Assembly: GCA_964418125.1 (NCBI GenBank)
Contig: CAYQKY010000001.1
Coordinates: 1 to 64,000, forward strand
Direction: 5' to 3'
Length of the DNA: 64,000 nt
Origin: JACJXW01 sp964418125
GTDB lineage: Bacteria > Bacteroidota > Bacteroidia > Chitinophagales > Saprospiraceae
Each line of letters starts with the position of its first letter. The stretch's first letter is position 1. Shown here one piece after another: positions 42,778 through 52,254 of the stretch. Below the pieces are notes generated by a model. It saw nothing but the letters and a program-made list of their open reading frames with translations. It made no database searches and was not told where the DNA came from. The position numbers and the translations under genes are program-made.

Positions 42778-42785
42778 TACTTTTG
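42778..42785 (+). promoter_or_regulatory. Promoter -7 box of the thr operon
   Basis: TACTTTTG matches TAnnTTTG, 87 bp upstream of thrA ATG. The leader contains no obvious Thr/Ile-rich peptide of the enteric attenuator kind. Confidence 0.4.
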
Positions 42786-42872
42786 CATGTCCAAGTAATG
42801 CCCTGGCCTCACTGATGTTTCCGCCCAGAAGACCTGTCTGTCCGGCGAAAAATACCCTAAACTGCATTGGCA

Positions 42873-45329
42873 ATGAAAGTGTTGAAGTTTGGCGGCTCGT
42901 CCGTCGCAAAACCTGAACGCATCCGGAGGATCGTGGAGATCCTGAAAGGATATTATACCAAAGGCGAAAAGTTCACCGTCGTCTTCTCCGCCTTCGGGGG
43001 CGTCACCGACAGCCTCATCGAAATGAGCAGCCTGGCGGCAAAAGGAGACGAGGCATACCTGTCCAAGTTCGAAGAATTCAGCCGCCGCCACCTCGATGCT
43101 GTCAATGAACTACTGGAGGGAGAATACCGGAATACGGTTTATCCCGAGCTGGTAAATAACCATGAAGTCCTCAAAAACCTGCTCTACGGAATTTTTCTGG
43201 TCAGAGAAGCTTCTCTCCGGACAATGGACTATGTGCTGAGCTTTGGCGAGCGCAGCTCCGCTTTTATCATATCTCACGTTTTGCGGCAGAGTGGCATCAA
43301 CGCCGGCTACCTGGATGCAAGGAAGGTCATCAAAACGGATAAGTCCTTCGGCGCTGCCAGAGTAGATTTCAGCCTTACCTATCAGAAAATCCGAGAATAT
43401 TATTCTCAAAATCCTGAAGTACAGGTGGTTACGGGTTTTGTCGCTTCAGCGAAGGGAGGCCTTACAACCACTCTGGGCCGGGGCGGGTCAGATTACACGG
43501 CCTCTCTGATCGCAGCAGGGCTCGATGCCAGTGTGATAGAAATATGGACGGACGTAGATGGGGTTTTGACCGCCGACCCCCGAATGGTTAAACGGGCCTT
43601 TACCATTTCCAGCATGACCTACGCCGAGGCCATGGAGATGTCGCACTTTGGCGCCAAGGTGATCTACCCTCCTACCCTGCAACCGGCGCTGGTCAAGAAG
43701 ATTCCTCTTTATATTAAAAATACTTTTAATCCGTCTTTTGAAGGGACGCTGATCTCTGATAAGGCCGACCTGGGCAAGCATGCTGTTAAAGGGATCTCTT
43801 CCATAAGCAATGTTGCGTTGCTTACCTTATCCGGAAGCGGCCTGTTCGGTGTACCCGGAATTGCGGGCCGCCTGTTCTCTTCACTGGCCCAGGGGGGGAT
43901 CAATGTCATTCTCATCACCCAGGGGTCGTCTGAGCATTCGATAAGTTTTGCCATACAACCGCACCTGGCCAATAAGGCCAAGCGGCGGGTGGAAGCCGAA
44001 TTCGAATATGAGATCAGCATGCGTATTGTCGATCGGGTGAAGATAGAAGATGACCTTTCTGTGGTTGCCATTATCGGAGAAAATATGCGCTATCAACCAG
44101 GCATTTCCGGAAGGCTCTTTCAGGCACTGGGAAAGAACGGTATCAACGCGGTAGCCATTGCTCAGGGTTCTTCAGAACTGAACATTTCGGTGGTGATCAA
44201 CCGGGCGGACGAAGCCAAGGCGCTTAACGCCCTGCACGAAGCCTTCTTCCTTTCTGATACCAAGGAGCTTCATTTATTCATGGTGGGAGTTGGCCTGATC
44301 GGCAGTACCCTTATCCGGCAGATACGCGAGCAAAGCAAATTCCTCAAGGAGAAGCGTGGGCTGGAAATTCGCATCGTAGGGCTGGCGAACAGTAGGAAAA
44401 TGGCTTTCAGGGAAGAAGGCATCGGCCTGGATCAATGGGAAGAGGTACTCGGCCAATCCGATACTCCTATGGATATTGCGATATTCATCGGCAAGATGAA
44501 GGAGATGAACCTTTCCAATACCATCTTTGTAGACAATACTGCCAATGAGAAGATTGCGAGTTATTACGAATCCATTCTGGACTCCAGTATTTCGATCTCT
44601 ACACCCAATAAAATTGCCACTTCCTCGGGATATTTGCAGTATCAGAGGCTGAAAGCCATTGCCAAGCGGAGAGGAGTCCAGTTCAATTACGAAACCAATG
44701 TGGGGGCAGGCCTGCCGGTAATATCTACGCTGAACGATCTGATCAATAGTGGAGACCGGATATTGAAGATCGAAGGTGTCCTTTCCGGTTCCCTCTCTTT
44801 CATCTTCAATTCCTTTAGGGAGGGAGTAAAATTCAGTGAGGTTGTAGAGGAAGCCCGGCGGAGAGGATACACTGAGCCGGACCCCCGGATAGACCTGAAC
44901 GGGGTGGATATCCGGAGAAAACTGGTCATTCTGGCAAGAGAAACCGGTTTGTCTCTGGAACCGAAAGACATTGAAGTGGAAAGCATTCTTCCGCCTGCCT
45001 GCCAGGAAGCGGAAACGGTGGAAGAGTTCCTCAAAGAAGTGAGAAAAGCCGATGGCCAGTTCGATAAAATCCGGAAAGAGGCCGAAGCGGAAGGCAAGGT
45101 ACTTCGGATGATTGCCCGGCTTGAAGGCAAAAAGGCTTCGATCGGTTTATGGAAGGTTGACAATAATGACCCGTTCTTCACGCTGAGCGGCAGCGACAAT
45201 ATGATCGTCTTTACGACGGAGCGCTATAAGGACCGGCCGCTGGTCGTCCGCGGGCCCGGAGCCGGGGCCGAGGTAACGGCTGCCGGTTTGTTTGCAGAAA
45301 TTATCACGATAGGGAATTATTTATCATAA
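42873..45329 (+). CDS. thrA: Bifunctional aspartokinase / homoserine dehydrogenase
   Basis: First and third steps from aspartate to homoserine. 818 residues. Aspartokinase domain (about 1-300) with KFGGSSVA and GRGGSDYTASLIA; two ACT regulatory domains (about 310-455) with GVPGIAGRLFSSLAQGGINVILITQGSSEHSI-like halves; homoserine dehydrogenase (about 465-818) with GVGLIGSTLIRQI and the catalytic Lys region. The translated start is ATG 42873 (MKVLKFGGS), not the upstream TTG. It overlaps thrB by one base (TAATG). Likely feedback-regulated by threonine through the ACT domains. Confidence 0.97.
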   Translation: MKVLKFGGSSVAKPERIRRIVEILKGYYTKGEKFTVVFSAFGGVTDSLIEMSSLAAKGDEAYLSKFEEFSRRHLDAVNELLEGEYRNTVYPELVNNHEVLKNLLYGIFLVREASLRTMDYVLSFGERSSAFIISHVLRQSGINAGYLDARKVIKTDKSFGAARVDFSLTYQKIREYYSQNPEVQVVTGFVASAKGGLTTTLGRGGSDYTASLIAAGLDASVIEIWTDVDGVLTADPRMVKRAFTISSMTYAEAMEMSHFGAKVIYPPTLQPALVKKIPLYIKNTFNPSFEGTLISDKADLGKHAVKGISSISNVALLTLSGSGLFGVPGIAGRLFSSLAQGGINVILITQGSSEHSISFAIQPHLANKAKRRVEAEFEYEISMRIVDRVKIEDDLSVVAIIGENMRYQPGISGRLFQALGKNGINAVAIAQGSSELNISVVINRADEAKALNALHEAFFLSDTKELHLFMVGVGLIGSTLIRQIREQSKFLKEKRGLEIRIVGLANSRKMAFREEGIGLDQWEEVLGQSDTPMDIAIFIGKMKEMNLSNTIFVDNTANEKIASYYESILDSSISISTPNKIATSSGYLQYQRLKAIAKRRGVQFNYETNVGAGLPVISTLNDLINSGDRILKIEGVLSGSLSFIFNSFREGVKFSEVVEEARRRGYTEPDPRIDLNGVDIRRKLVILARETGLSLEPKDIEVESILPPACQEAETVEEFLKEVRKADGQFDKIRKEAEAEGKVLRMIARLEGKKASIGLWKVDNNDPFFTLSGSDNMIVFTTERYKDRPLVVRGPGAGAEVTAAGLFAEIITIGNYLS

Positions 45330-46261
45330 TGAAAGCAGGAATAAAGGTATTCGCTCCCGCTACGGTAGCTAATGTTGCCGTTGGCTTTGATATTTTAGGA
45401 TTTGCTCTGGAAAAACCGGGAGACGAGATCATTGCCCGGTTTTCAGATACTCCGGGATTACGGATCACAAAAGTTACCGGGGCCAAGGGGAAATTGCCTC
45501 TGGATATCCAAAAGAATACTGCTGGTTTCGCGGCGCTGAAATTACTGGAATACCTGGGGGAAGAACAGCGGGGAATAGAACTGGAGATACATAAAAAGAT
45601 GCCTTTTGGCAGCGGGCTGGGGTCGAGCGCCGCCAGTGCGGCGGGCGGAGTGGTGGCAGTGAACGAGTTGTTGCGGCGCCCGCTGGAGAAACGGGAGTTG
45701 CTGCCTTTTGCTGTCTTGGGAGAACAGATTGCCGATGGCGCTTACCACGCCGATAATGTCGCCCCGTCCCTCATCGGAGGGATGATCCTGATCCGGAGCA
45801 ATGAAACTCTGGATATCCACCGCCTACCGGTTCCTGCTGGTATACATGCCACGGTCATTTACCCCCACGTTGAGATACTGACCAAGGACGCCCGGAATGT
45901 TTTGAGCAATACCGTAACTTTGAAACAGTGCATTCAGCAGACGGGGAATATTGCGGGCTTTCTGGCCGGGCTGTATCAATCCGACCTGGAATTAATCGCC
46001 CGTTCCTTGAATGACGTCATCATTGAGCCCCAGCGCGCCCGGCTTATTCCCCATTTTCAGGAAGTAAAGGAGGCCGCACTGAAGGCAGGCGTCCTGGGGT
46101 GCAGTATATCAGGAGCGGGGCCTTCCATTTTCGCTTTGAGCGCAAACAGCATGGCGGCGGAAGAAGCAGGCCTTGCAATGAAGCGGGTTTTTGAAGAGGC
46201 GAAGATTCCCAGCGATTTATTTGTTTCTCCTATCAACCAGGAGGGGGCAGTAAAACTGTAA
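45329..46261 (+). CDS. thrB: Homoserine kinase
   Basis: Phosphorylates homoserine with ATP. 310 residues, GHMP kinase family: N-terminal KVFAPATVANVAVGFDILGFAL, ATP motif PFGSGLGSSAASAAGG (near 91-106), and the C-terminal GCSISGAGPSIFAL. Middle gene of the tightly packed thrABC operon; one base overlap with thrA and 5 bp to thrC. Confidence 0.97.
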   Translation: MKAGIKVFAPATVANVAVGFDILGFALEKPGDEIIARFSDTPGLRITKVTGAKGKLPLDIQKNTAGFAALKLLEYLGEEQRGIELEIHKKMPFGSGLGSSAASAAGGVVAVNELLRRPLEKRELLPFAVLGEQIADGAYHADNVAPSLIGGMILIRSNETLDIHRLPVPAGIHATVIYPHVEILTKDARNVLSNTVTLKQCIQQTGNIAGFLAGLYQSDLELIARSLNDVIIEPQRARLIPHFQEVKEAALKAGVLGCSISGAGPSIFALSANSMAAEEAGLAMKRVFEEAKIPSDLFVSPINQEGAVKL

Positions 46262-46266
46262 GCATA

Positions 46267-47586
46267 ATGAAGTTGTACAGCACCAGGAATAAAGGGGCGT
46301 TTTCCGGTTTGAAGCAGGCAGTGTTGAAAGGGCTGCCCGATGACAACGGCCTTTACATGCCCGTTGAGATCCCCCGTTTGCCGGAGGAGTTTATCGAAAA
46401 CCTTCCGGAATATTCCTTTCCGGAAATTGCTTTTACGATTTGCCGGCATCTCTTTAAGGGTGCCATACCTGAAGAAGATCTGCGCAGGATAATCCGGGAT
46501 GCCATCAATTTTCCCGCCCCGTTAGTGCGGCTCGACGAAGAAAAATATGTGCTGGAGTTGTTTCACGGGCCATCTCTTGCCTTCAAGGATTTCGGCGCCC
46601 GTTTCATGGCCCAGCTCATGAGTTATTTTAATGAAGGCGAAACCCGGGAACTCGTCATCCTCGTCGCCACTTCCGGAGATACCGGAGGCGCGGTTGCAGC
46701 TGGTTTTCTTCAGGCTCCGGGCGCCAAAGTAGTCATCCTCTACCCTTCCGGTAAAGTATCGATGCTTCAGGAAAAACAACTCACTACCCTTGGCCACAAC
46801 ATCTTTGCTCTGGAGGTAGATGGCTCGTTCGACGACTGCCAGGCTTTGGTCAAACAGGCTTTTCTGGATAAGGAACTCACAAGAAAGCTCCGGCTGACTT
46901 CCGCCAATTCCATTAACATATCCAGGTTGGTCCCCCAAACCTTTTACTACTTTGAAGCATACAAGCAGCTTCCCCGGGATGGAAAGAAAACTGTTTTTTG
47001 CGTCCCCAGCGGCAATTTCGGCAACCTGACTGCCGGCCTGATGGCCCAGCGGATGGGCTTGCCGATAGGCTATTTCATCGCTGCCACGAATGTAAACGAT
47101 GTCGTCCCCGAATACCTCGAATCGGGGATATTCTCTCCTCGCCCCTCCGTGCGTACATTGAGCAATGCCATGGATGTCGGCAATCCTTCCAATTTCGCCC
47201 GTATGATCGACTTGTTCGAAGGAAGGACAGAAGGTTCCACGTGGAACAATATGCGAGGATCTATCAGTGGATATGCCTTTGACGATGCACAGACCCGTGA
47301 GGCAATGGCTGAGGTTTACCGGAAGTACACCTACGTTATTGACCCGCACGGAGCGGTCGGTTATCTGGCGCTTAAGGAATACCAGCGGCGCCATTCCGGC
47401 ACTAAAGGGGTCATCCTGGAAACTGCCCACCCGGCTAAATTCCTGGATGAGGTGGAAAATGTGCTGCACCATAAAGTGGAAGTTCCCCATCGACTGGCCG
47501 TGCTGGCTGAACGGGAGAAAAATGCGGTTTGGATGCCGGCCGGCTATGAAGGGTTTAAGAAGTGGTTGTTGGAAAATATCGCCTGA
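46267..47586 (+). CDS. thrC: Threonine synthase
   Basis: PLP-dependent conversion of O-phosphohomoserine to threonine. 439 residues. PLP-binding Lys107 in HGPSLAFKDFGARF; phosphate loop and substrate motif SGDTGGAVAAGF; SANSINISRLVPQ is typical of the shorter bacterial class. Last gene of thrABC. A parS-like palindrome (47233-47248) lies within its coding sequence. Confidence 0.96.
   Translation: MKLYSTRNKGAFSGLKQAVLKGLPDDNGLYMPVEIPRLPEEFIENLPEYSFPEIAFTICRHLFKGAIPEEDLRRIIRDAINFPAPLVRLDEEKYVLELFHGPSLAFKDFGARFMAQLMSYFNEGETRELVILVATSGDTGGAVAAGFLQAPGAKVVILYPSGKVSMLQEKQLTTLGHNIFALEVDGSFDDCQALVKQAFLDKELTRKLRLTSANSINISRLVPQTFYYFEAYKQLPRDGKKTVFCVPSGNFGNLTAGLMAQRMGLPIGYFIAATNVNDVVPEYLESGIFSPRPSVRTLSNAMDVGNPSNFARMIDLFEGRTEGSTWNNMRGSISGYAFDDAQTREAMAEVYRKYTYVIDPHGAVGYLALKEYQRRHSGTKGVILETAHPAKFLDEVENVLHHKVEVPHRLAVLAEREKNAVWMPAGYEGFKKWLLENIA
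47233..47248. other. parS-like site inside thrC
   Basis: GGTTCCACGTGGAACA, with a perfect 14-bp palindromic core GTTCCACGTGGAAC. Compared with Bacillus parS TGTTTCACGTGAAACA it differs at positions 1, 5 and 12. Confidence 0.7.
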
Positions 47587-47668
47587 CGCTCTGACTGAAT
47601 GCCTTTTTACCCTTCGATGGTTCAAAAAAACGGCTTTTCCGGAGGCGGGCTGTATTTTTTTGCTTCCT

Positions 47669-47684
47669 TGTTCCACGTGGAACA
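47669..47684. other. parS-like site between thrC and the M1-like gene
   Basis: TGTTCCACGTGGAACA is a perfect 16-bp palindrome, identical in core to the site 436 bp to the left and differing from Bacillus parS only at the paired positions 5 and 12. Expected binding site for chromosomal ParB (inference). Confidence 0.78.
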
Positions 47685-47769
47685 TCCCGTTAAACTTTTT
47701 CTTCCTTTTGTAGTTAAACTTTTCCTGAGCCGGGGCCTCCGTTGAAAGGCCGCTGCTTTTCCTTTTCCG

Positions 47770-47777
47770 TATATTTG
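47770..47777 (+). promoter_or_regulatory. Promoter -7 box of the M1-like peptidase gene
   Basis: TATATTTG matches TAnnTTTG, 33 bp before ATG 47810; a GTTG lies 25 bp upstream (47741-47744). The gene is therefore probably transcribed apart from thrABC. Confidence 0.45.
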
Positions 47778-47809
47778 GGTTCTTTATTTCATCATTAAAC
47801 CAATTGGCC

Positions 47810-50170
47810 ATGTTGATTAATCAACGTCTGCACCTCTTTCTGCTTCCCGTATTGATCCTTGTGTCAGGGGCGACATATGCTCAGGAGCAGGAAAATATCA
47901 ACCGGAATAAATTCCGCCAACTCTACCAGGAATTGCCTACGCCCAATGTGTACCGGACGGCCTCCGGGGCGCCGGGGCATCAGTACTGGCAGCAGCAGGC
48001 AGATTATAAAATCACAATTGAACTGGATGACGAGAACCAACGGATCTACGGGGAGGAAACCATTACCTACCACAATAATTCTCCCGACCCCCTGGAGTAT
48101 CTGTGGGTTCAACTCGACCAGAACAGGAGAGCAAAAGACTCCGACACCTATAAAACCCAAACCAGCGAAATGAGTGAACGCATGAGCGCCCGTGAGCTCA
48201 AAGAGCTGGAGCCTGACTTCGACGGCGGATTCAAATTGGAATATGTCCGGGCCGCCGACGGGAAAAGCCTGCCTCATACAGTGGTGAAAACCATGATGCG
48301 CGTCGACCCTCCCCAGCCGCTGATGCCGGGAGAGCATTTCAGTTTTCAGGTCAAATGGTGGTACAATATCAATGACCGTATGGAAATCGGCGGCCGATCC
48401 GGGTATGAATATTTCGAAGAAGATGACAATTACCTCTACACCATCGCCCAGTTCTTCCCCCGCATGGCAGTATATAACGATGTGGAGGGATGGCAAAATA
48501 AACAGTTCCTGGGCAGAGGAGAATTTACACTTCCTTTCGGGAACTACGAGGTCGAGATCACGGCGCCGTCTGATCATTATGTGGCCGCAACCGGCACCCT
48601 TGAAAATATGAACGAGGTTCTGACTCCGGAGCAGGTGAAGAAATACGAACAGGCGAAACAGGAACGGACAGAACCGGTGATCATCGTCTCGGAAAAGGAA
48701 GCCCGGGAGAATGAAAAGGACAAATCCCGCAACAAGAAAACCTGGAAATTTAAGGCGGAAAACGTCCGTGATTTTGCCTTTGCTTCTTCCCGGAAATTCA
48801 TCTGGGATGCCATGGGCGTAGAGATGAGCGATGGCAGCGTCGTCCTCGCCATGTCCATGTACCCCAAGGAAGGCAATCCGCTCTGGGAAAAATATTCTAC
48901 CAAAGCGGTAGCCCATACCCTGAAATGGTACTCTCATTACACCTTCGACTATCCTTATCCGGTTGCCTGGTCCATCAATGCCAAACGCATCGGAATGGAA
49001 TACCCCATGATCTGTTTCAACTTCGGCCGGCCGGAAAAGGATGGGACGTATACTAGCCGGACAAAATATGGTATGATCGGAGTGATCATTCACGAAGTAG
49101 GGCACAACTACTTCCCCATGATCGTCAACTCCGATGAGCGGCAGTGGACCTGGATGGACGAAGGGCTGAATTCCTTCGTACAGTATCTCACCGAACAACA
49201 GTGGGAGCGCGACTACCCCTCCCGCCGCGGACCGGCTTACAAGATCGTCGATTACATGAAAGGAGATAAGGACAAGATCTCTCCCATCATGACAAATTCC
49301 GAATCCATCTTTCAATTCGGGAACAATGCCTATGGTAAACCGGCAACCGCGCTGAATATTCTGCGGGAAACCGTCATGGGCAGAGAGCTTTTCGATTATG
49401 CCTTCAAGACGTATGCCAACCGCTGGAAATTCAAACACCCCTCTCCTGCCGATTTTTTCCGTACTATGGAAGACGCCTCAGCTATTGACCTTGATTGGTT
49501 CTGGCGGGGCTGGTTCTTTACTACCGACCATGTCGATATCGCCATCGATGATGTAAAATGGTACCGTATAGATACCCAAAACCCCGAGGTGGAAAATAGC
49601 CTCGCCCGCCAGGAAGAAAAAGCAGCCCCCCGAAATATCAGTAGCATTCGCAACGAAGAAGAGATCGCGAAAACCCAGGACGAGATCGACCCCAGCCTGA
49701 GGGATTTCTATACCGATTATGACCCCCTGGAGGTTAGTGTACTGGATAAGGAGGAATATCAGAAGTATCTTGGTGGCCTGAGCCAGGAAGAAAAGCAAAT
49801 GCTGATGAACGGAAAAAATTACTATGAATTGGCCTTTCGGAATATCGGAGGCCTGGTCATGCCCATCATCCTGCGCTTTGAATATACCGATGGCTCTTCG
49901 GAAGAGCACTGTATTCCTGCCGAGATCTGGCGGCTTAACCATAACCGGGTGAGCAAGGTCTTTGTCACCGAAAAGGAGGCCCGGCAGATCATTCTTGATC
50001 CCTACCTGGAAACGGCCGATACGGATACCGGAAACAATTATTATCCTCCCCGGCAGGAGATCAGCCGGTTCGAATTATTCAGAAAGAAAAATGAGCGATG
50101 GAGTGAGGAAGGAGAGAATCCTATGCAACGGGCAAAAAAGGCCAAAACCAGGATCGAAGGAACAAATTGA
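47810..50170 (+). CDS. Secreted M1-like (gluzincin) metallopeptidase
   Basis: 786 residues, signal peptide ending ...SGATYAQ. N-terminal beta domain (about 50-280) with ITIELDDENQRIYGEETITYHNNS as in M1 enzymes. Zinc motif HEVGH (about 428-432) followed by WMDEGLNSFVQYL supplying the third ligand. The GAMEN loop is not in classical form (GMEYPMICFNF is at its place), so the peptidase may differ in specificity from aminopeptidase N. Long charged C-terminus. Start at ATG 47810; the TTG 47804 in frame is less likely. Confidence 0.88.
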   Translation: MLINQRLHLFLLPVLILVSGATYAQEQENINRNKFRQLYQELPTPNVYRTASGAPGHQYWQQQADYKITIELDDENQRIYGEETITYHNNSPDPLEYLWVQLDQNRRAKDSDTYKTQTSEMSERMSARELKELEPDFDGGFKLEYVRAADGKSLPHTVVKTMMRVDPPQPLMPGEHFSFQVKWWYNINDRMEIGGRSGYEYFEEDDNYLYTIAQFFPRMAVYNDVEGWQNKQFLGRGEFTLPFGNYEVEITAPSDHYVAATGTLENMNEVLTPEQVKKYEQAKQERTEPVIIVSEKEARENEKDKSRNKKTWKFKAENVRDFAFASSRKFIWDAMGVEMSDGSVVLAMSMYPKEGNPLWEKYSTKAVAHTLKWYSHYTFDYPYPVAWSINAKRIGMEYPMICFNFGRPEKDGTYTSRTKYGMIGVIIHEVGHNYFPMIVNSDERQWTWMDEGLNSFVQYLTEQQWERDYPSRRGPAYKIVDYMKGDKDKISPIMTNSESIFQFGNNAYGKPATALNILRETVMGRELFDYAFKTYANRWKFKHPSPADFFRTMEDASAIDLDWFWRGWFFTTDHVDIAIDDVKWYRIDTQNPEVENSLARQEEKAAPRNISSIRNEEEIAKTQDEIDPSLRDFYTDYDPLEVSVLDKEEYQKYLGGLSQEEKQMLMNGKNYYELAFRNIGGLVMPIILRFEYTDGSSEEHCIPAEIWRLNHNRVSKVFVTEKEARQIILDPYLETADTDTGNNYYPPRQEISRFELFRKKNERWSEEGENPMQRAKKAKTRIEGTN

Positions 50171-50179
50171 AGGAAGGCC

Positions 50180-50234
50180 GGGCTCAGTTGTCAGAAAATG
50201 GCCTTGCCCACAACTGAGCCCACCATTTTTTTCT
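50180..50234 (+). terminator. Rho-independent terminator of the M1-like gene
   Basis: GGGCTCAGTTGT (50180-50191) pairs with ACAACTGAGCCC (50210-50221), followed by a T7 run at 50226-50232. Confidence 0.88.
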
Positions 50235-50515
50235 CCCGGCGGGGAAAATGTTAAAACCGGGCCTGAGATTGGGTTCAAGAATGAAAAATAACCGAAGAAA
50301 TATTATGTATTTAAAAAATTATTATTTTAATAAGTAAGGTATTGTTAATCAATGTATTGTGTTTAATGGATTAATCTCTTTTTTCTTCTAAAGCAGAGGA
50401 ATTACATTCTTTAAAGGCCCTGTATTTCGCGTAGAATCTTTCTTCCTGCACACTGGCCGGGAATATGGAAAAATACAGGCCTTTTTTCAGCTAAAATACG
50501 GATCATAAAATTGCG
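50235..50515. other. Gene-free AT-rich gap
   Basis: No gene seen. Very AT-rich stretch at about 50300-50390, then sequence leading to the mvaD promoter. Small reading frames have no recognisable content. Confidence 0.5.
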
Positions 50516-50523
50516 TAATTTTG
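50516..50523 (+). promoter_or_regulatory. Promoter -7 box of mvaD
   Basis: TAATTTTG matches TAnnTTTG, 23 bp before ATG 50547; very short leader. Confidence 0.4.
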
Positions 50524-50546
50524 CGCCAGCAGAAACCAGATCATAA

Positions 50547-51632
50547 ATGGCCATAGACTATAAGAATCCGAAGCTCGTTATCGAGACAAGTAAAATAGAA
50601 CCGGGAAGTATCAGCTGGCGCAGCCCCTCCAATCTGGCGATCATAAAATATTGGGGAAAGCACGGCCGGCAACTTCCCCGGAACCCATCTATCAGTTTTA
50701 CCCTTGATAAGGCGTATACGGATACCACTTTGGAATACGAACCCAAAACGGGAGCCGACCAGGGGATCGCTCTGGAGTTTTTGTTTGATGGCCAGCCCAA
50801 TGCGGCATTTGGTGAAAAGGTCCGGAAGTTTCTGGAAAGCATCACCGAAATATTTCCCTTTCTTCGCCAGTTGAAATTGACGATCCGTTCCACAAACTCT
50901 TTTCCCCATTCTTCCGGTATTGCTTCTTCGGCCTCCGGCATGAGTGCTCTTGCACTGTGCCTGTGCTCTCTGGAGGACAAATTGTTCGACAGCCTGGAGG
51001 ATGATGCTGCCTTTCGGCAGAAGGCTTCCTTCGTGGCCCGCCTGGGATCGGGCAGCGCCTGCCGGTCCATTTACGCCGGCCTGGCAGAATGGGGGGCGAT
51101 GGGAGAGATCGAAGGCTCTTCCGACCTGTATGCAATTCCCTTTAAGGATAAAGTACATGAGTCCTTTCTCTCTTTTCAGGACTCCATCCTGATTGTAAGC
51201 AAAGGGGAGAAGCCGGTTTCCAGCCGGGCCGGCCATGCCCTGATGGATAATAACCCTTACGCAGAAAGCCGTTATCAGCAGGCCCGGCAACGGACCCACA
51301 ATTTGTTGATGTCTTTGCGCACCGGTGATGTGGAGGCGTTCGGCCAGATCCTGGAAGCGGAAGCTATGGCCCTGCACGCCCTGATGATGGCCTCGAACTA
51401 TATCCTGATCAAGCCAAATACGCTCATCCTGATCGAAAAAGTGCGGGCGTTCAGGAAGGATACCGGCCATCCTCTTTTCTTCAGCCTGGATGCCGGCCCC
51501 AACCTTCACCTGCTTTATCCCGATAGAATAAAAGAGGAAGTGAAAAACTTTATAGAGGGTGAAATGGTACAATACTGTGAAAACGGACAATGGATTGCCG
51601 ACGAGGCCGGAGAGGGCCCATTAGAATTATAG
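50547..51632 (+). CDS. mvaD: Diphosphomevalonate decarboxylase
   Basis: ATP-dependent decarboxylation of mevalonate 5-diphosphate to isopentenyl diphosphate. 361 residues, GHMP fold. Signature SPSNLAIIKYWGK (near 27-39) and PRNPSISFTL; ATP motif FPHSSGIASSASGMSALAL; GSGSACRSIYAG and the catalytic Asp region DAGPNLHLLYP. Its presence indicates the mevalonate route to isoprenoids. The other mevalonate genes are not in the window. Followed after 48 bp by the rhodanese gene. Confidence 0.95.
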   Translation: MAIDYKNPKLVIETSKIEPGSISWRSPSNLAIIKYWGKHGRQLPRNPSISFTLDKAYTDTTLEYEPKTGADQGIALEFLFDGQPNAAFGEKVRKFLESITEIFPFLRQLKLTIRSTNSFPHSSGIASSASGMSALALCLCSLEDKLFDSLEDDAAFRQKASFVARLGSGSACRSIYAGLAEWGAMGEIEGSSDLYAIPFKDKVHESFLSFQDSILIVSKGEKPVSSRAGHALMDNNPYAESRYQQARQRTHNLLMSLRTGDVEAFGQILEAEAMALHALMMASNYILIKPNTLILIEKVRAFRKDTGHPLFFSLDAGPNLHLLYPDRIKEEVKNFIEGEMVQYCENGQWIADEAGEGPLEL

Positions 51633-51680
51633 AGCCGGATACCCCGTTTTGATCAGCCTGACAATTAAGGGAAAAAAGTC

Positions 51681-52205
51681 ATGAAGTATTTGATCCTTTT
51701 GTCGATAACATTTTTTACTATGGAATCAGCATGTTCCCAGCCGCCGGCTGATCGGCCGCCGGTACAGAATGAGGAATTCGACCGGGAACTGACACGGCTT
51801 TTAAGCTTCTCAGTACCAATAATTGGTGTTCAGGAATTGAGGGATATTCAAAATGAAGTTCATATCTTTGATGCTCGGGAAGAAGAGGAGTATAAGGTCA
51901 GCCATATTCAAGGCGCCCGGTACCTGGGCTATAAAAAATTTGACACCCATAAGCTGGCTGACATTCCCAAAGACGCTAAAGTCGTAATATATTGCTCCGT
52001 CGGCTACCGAAGTGAAAAGATCGGCGAACGCCTTCAGAAGATGGGTTACACCGATGTATACAATCTGTATGGTAGCATTTTTGAGTGGGTCAACCAGGGG
52101 TATCCGGTAGTTGGCCCTGACGAAAAACCCACCAGTAAGGTACACACCTATGATTCCAGATGGAGCCAATGGGTAGGCAATGAGGATGCTGAAAAGGTAT
52201 GGTAG
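51681..52205 (+). CDS. Exported rhodanese-domain protein
   Basis: 174 residues. Hydrophobic N-terminus (YLILLSITFFTM) with ESACSQ: either cleaved signal or a poor lipobox. A rhodanese domain (about 45-140) has IFDAREEEEYKVSHIQGA and the active-site cysteine in YCSVGYRS (Cys105), so a sulfurtransferase or persulfide-binding role outside the cytoplasm is likely. Precedes the alpha-oxoamine synthase gene by 49 bp, possibly one transcript. Confidence 0.85.
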   Translation: MKYLILLSITFFTMESACSQPPADRPPVQNEEFDRELTRLLSFSVPIIGVQELRDIQNEVHIFDAREEEEYKVSHIQGARYLGYKKFDTHKLADIPKDAKVVIYCSVGYRSEKIGERLQKMGYTDVYNLYGSIFEWVNQGYPVVGPDEKPTSKVHTYDSRWSQWVGNEDAEKVW

Positions 52206-52254
52206 CCTGATCAGCCTTACCAATAGTGGAATTTGAAAATCTAATATCAATTCT

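Noticed and set aside
42786..42872. Threonine attenuator peptide before thrA
   Set aside because: The leader has only a three-codon frame and no Thr/Ile-rich peptide or terminator/antiterminator pair.
47864..49438. 524-residue minus-strand frame
   Set aside because: Antisense to the M1-like metallopeptidase; no recognisable domain.
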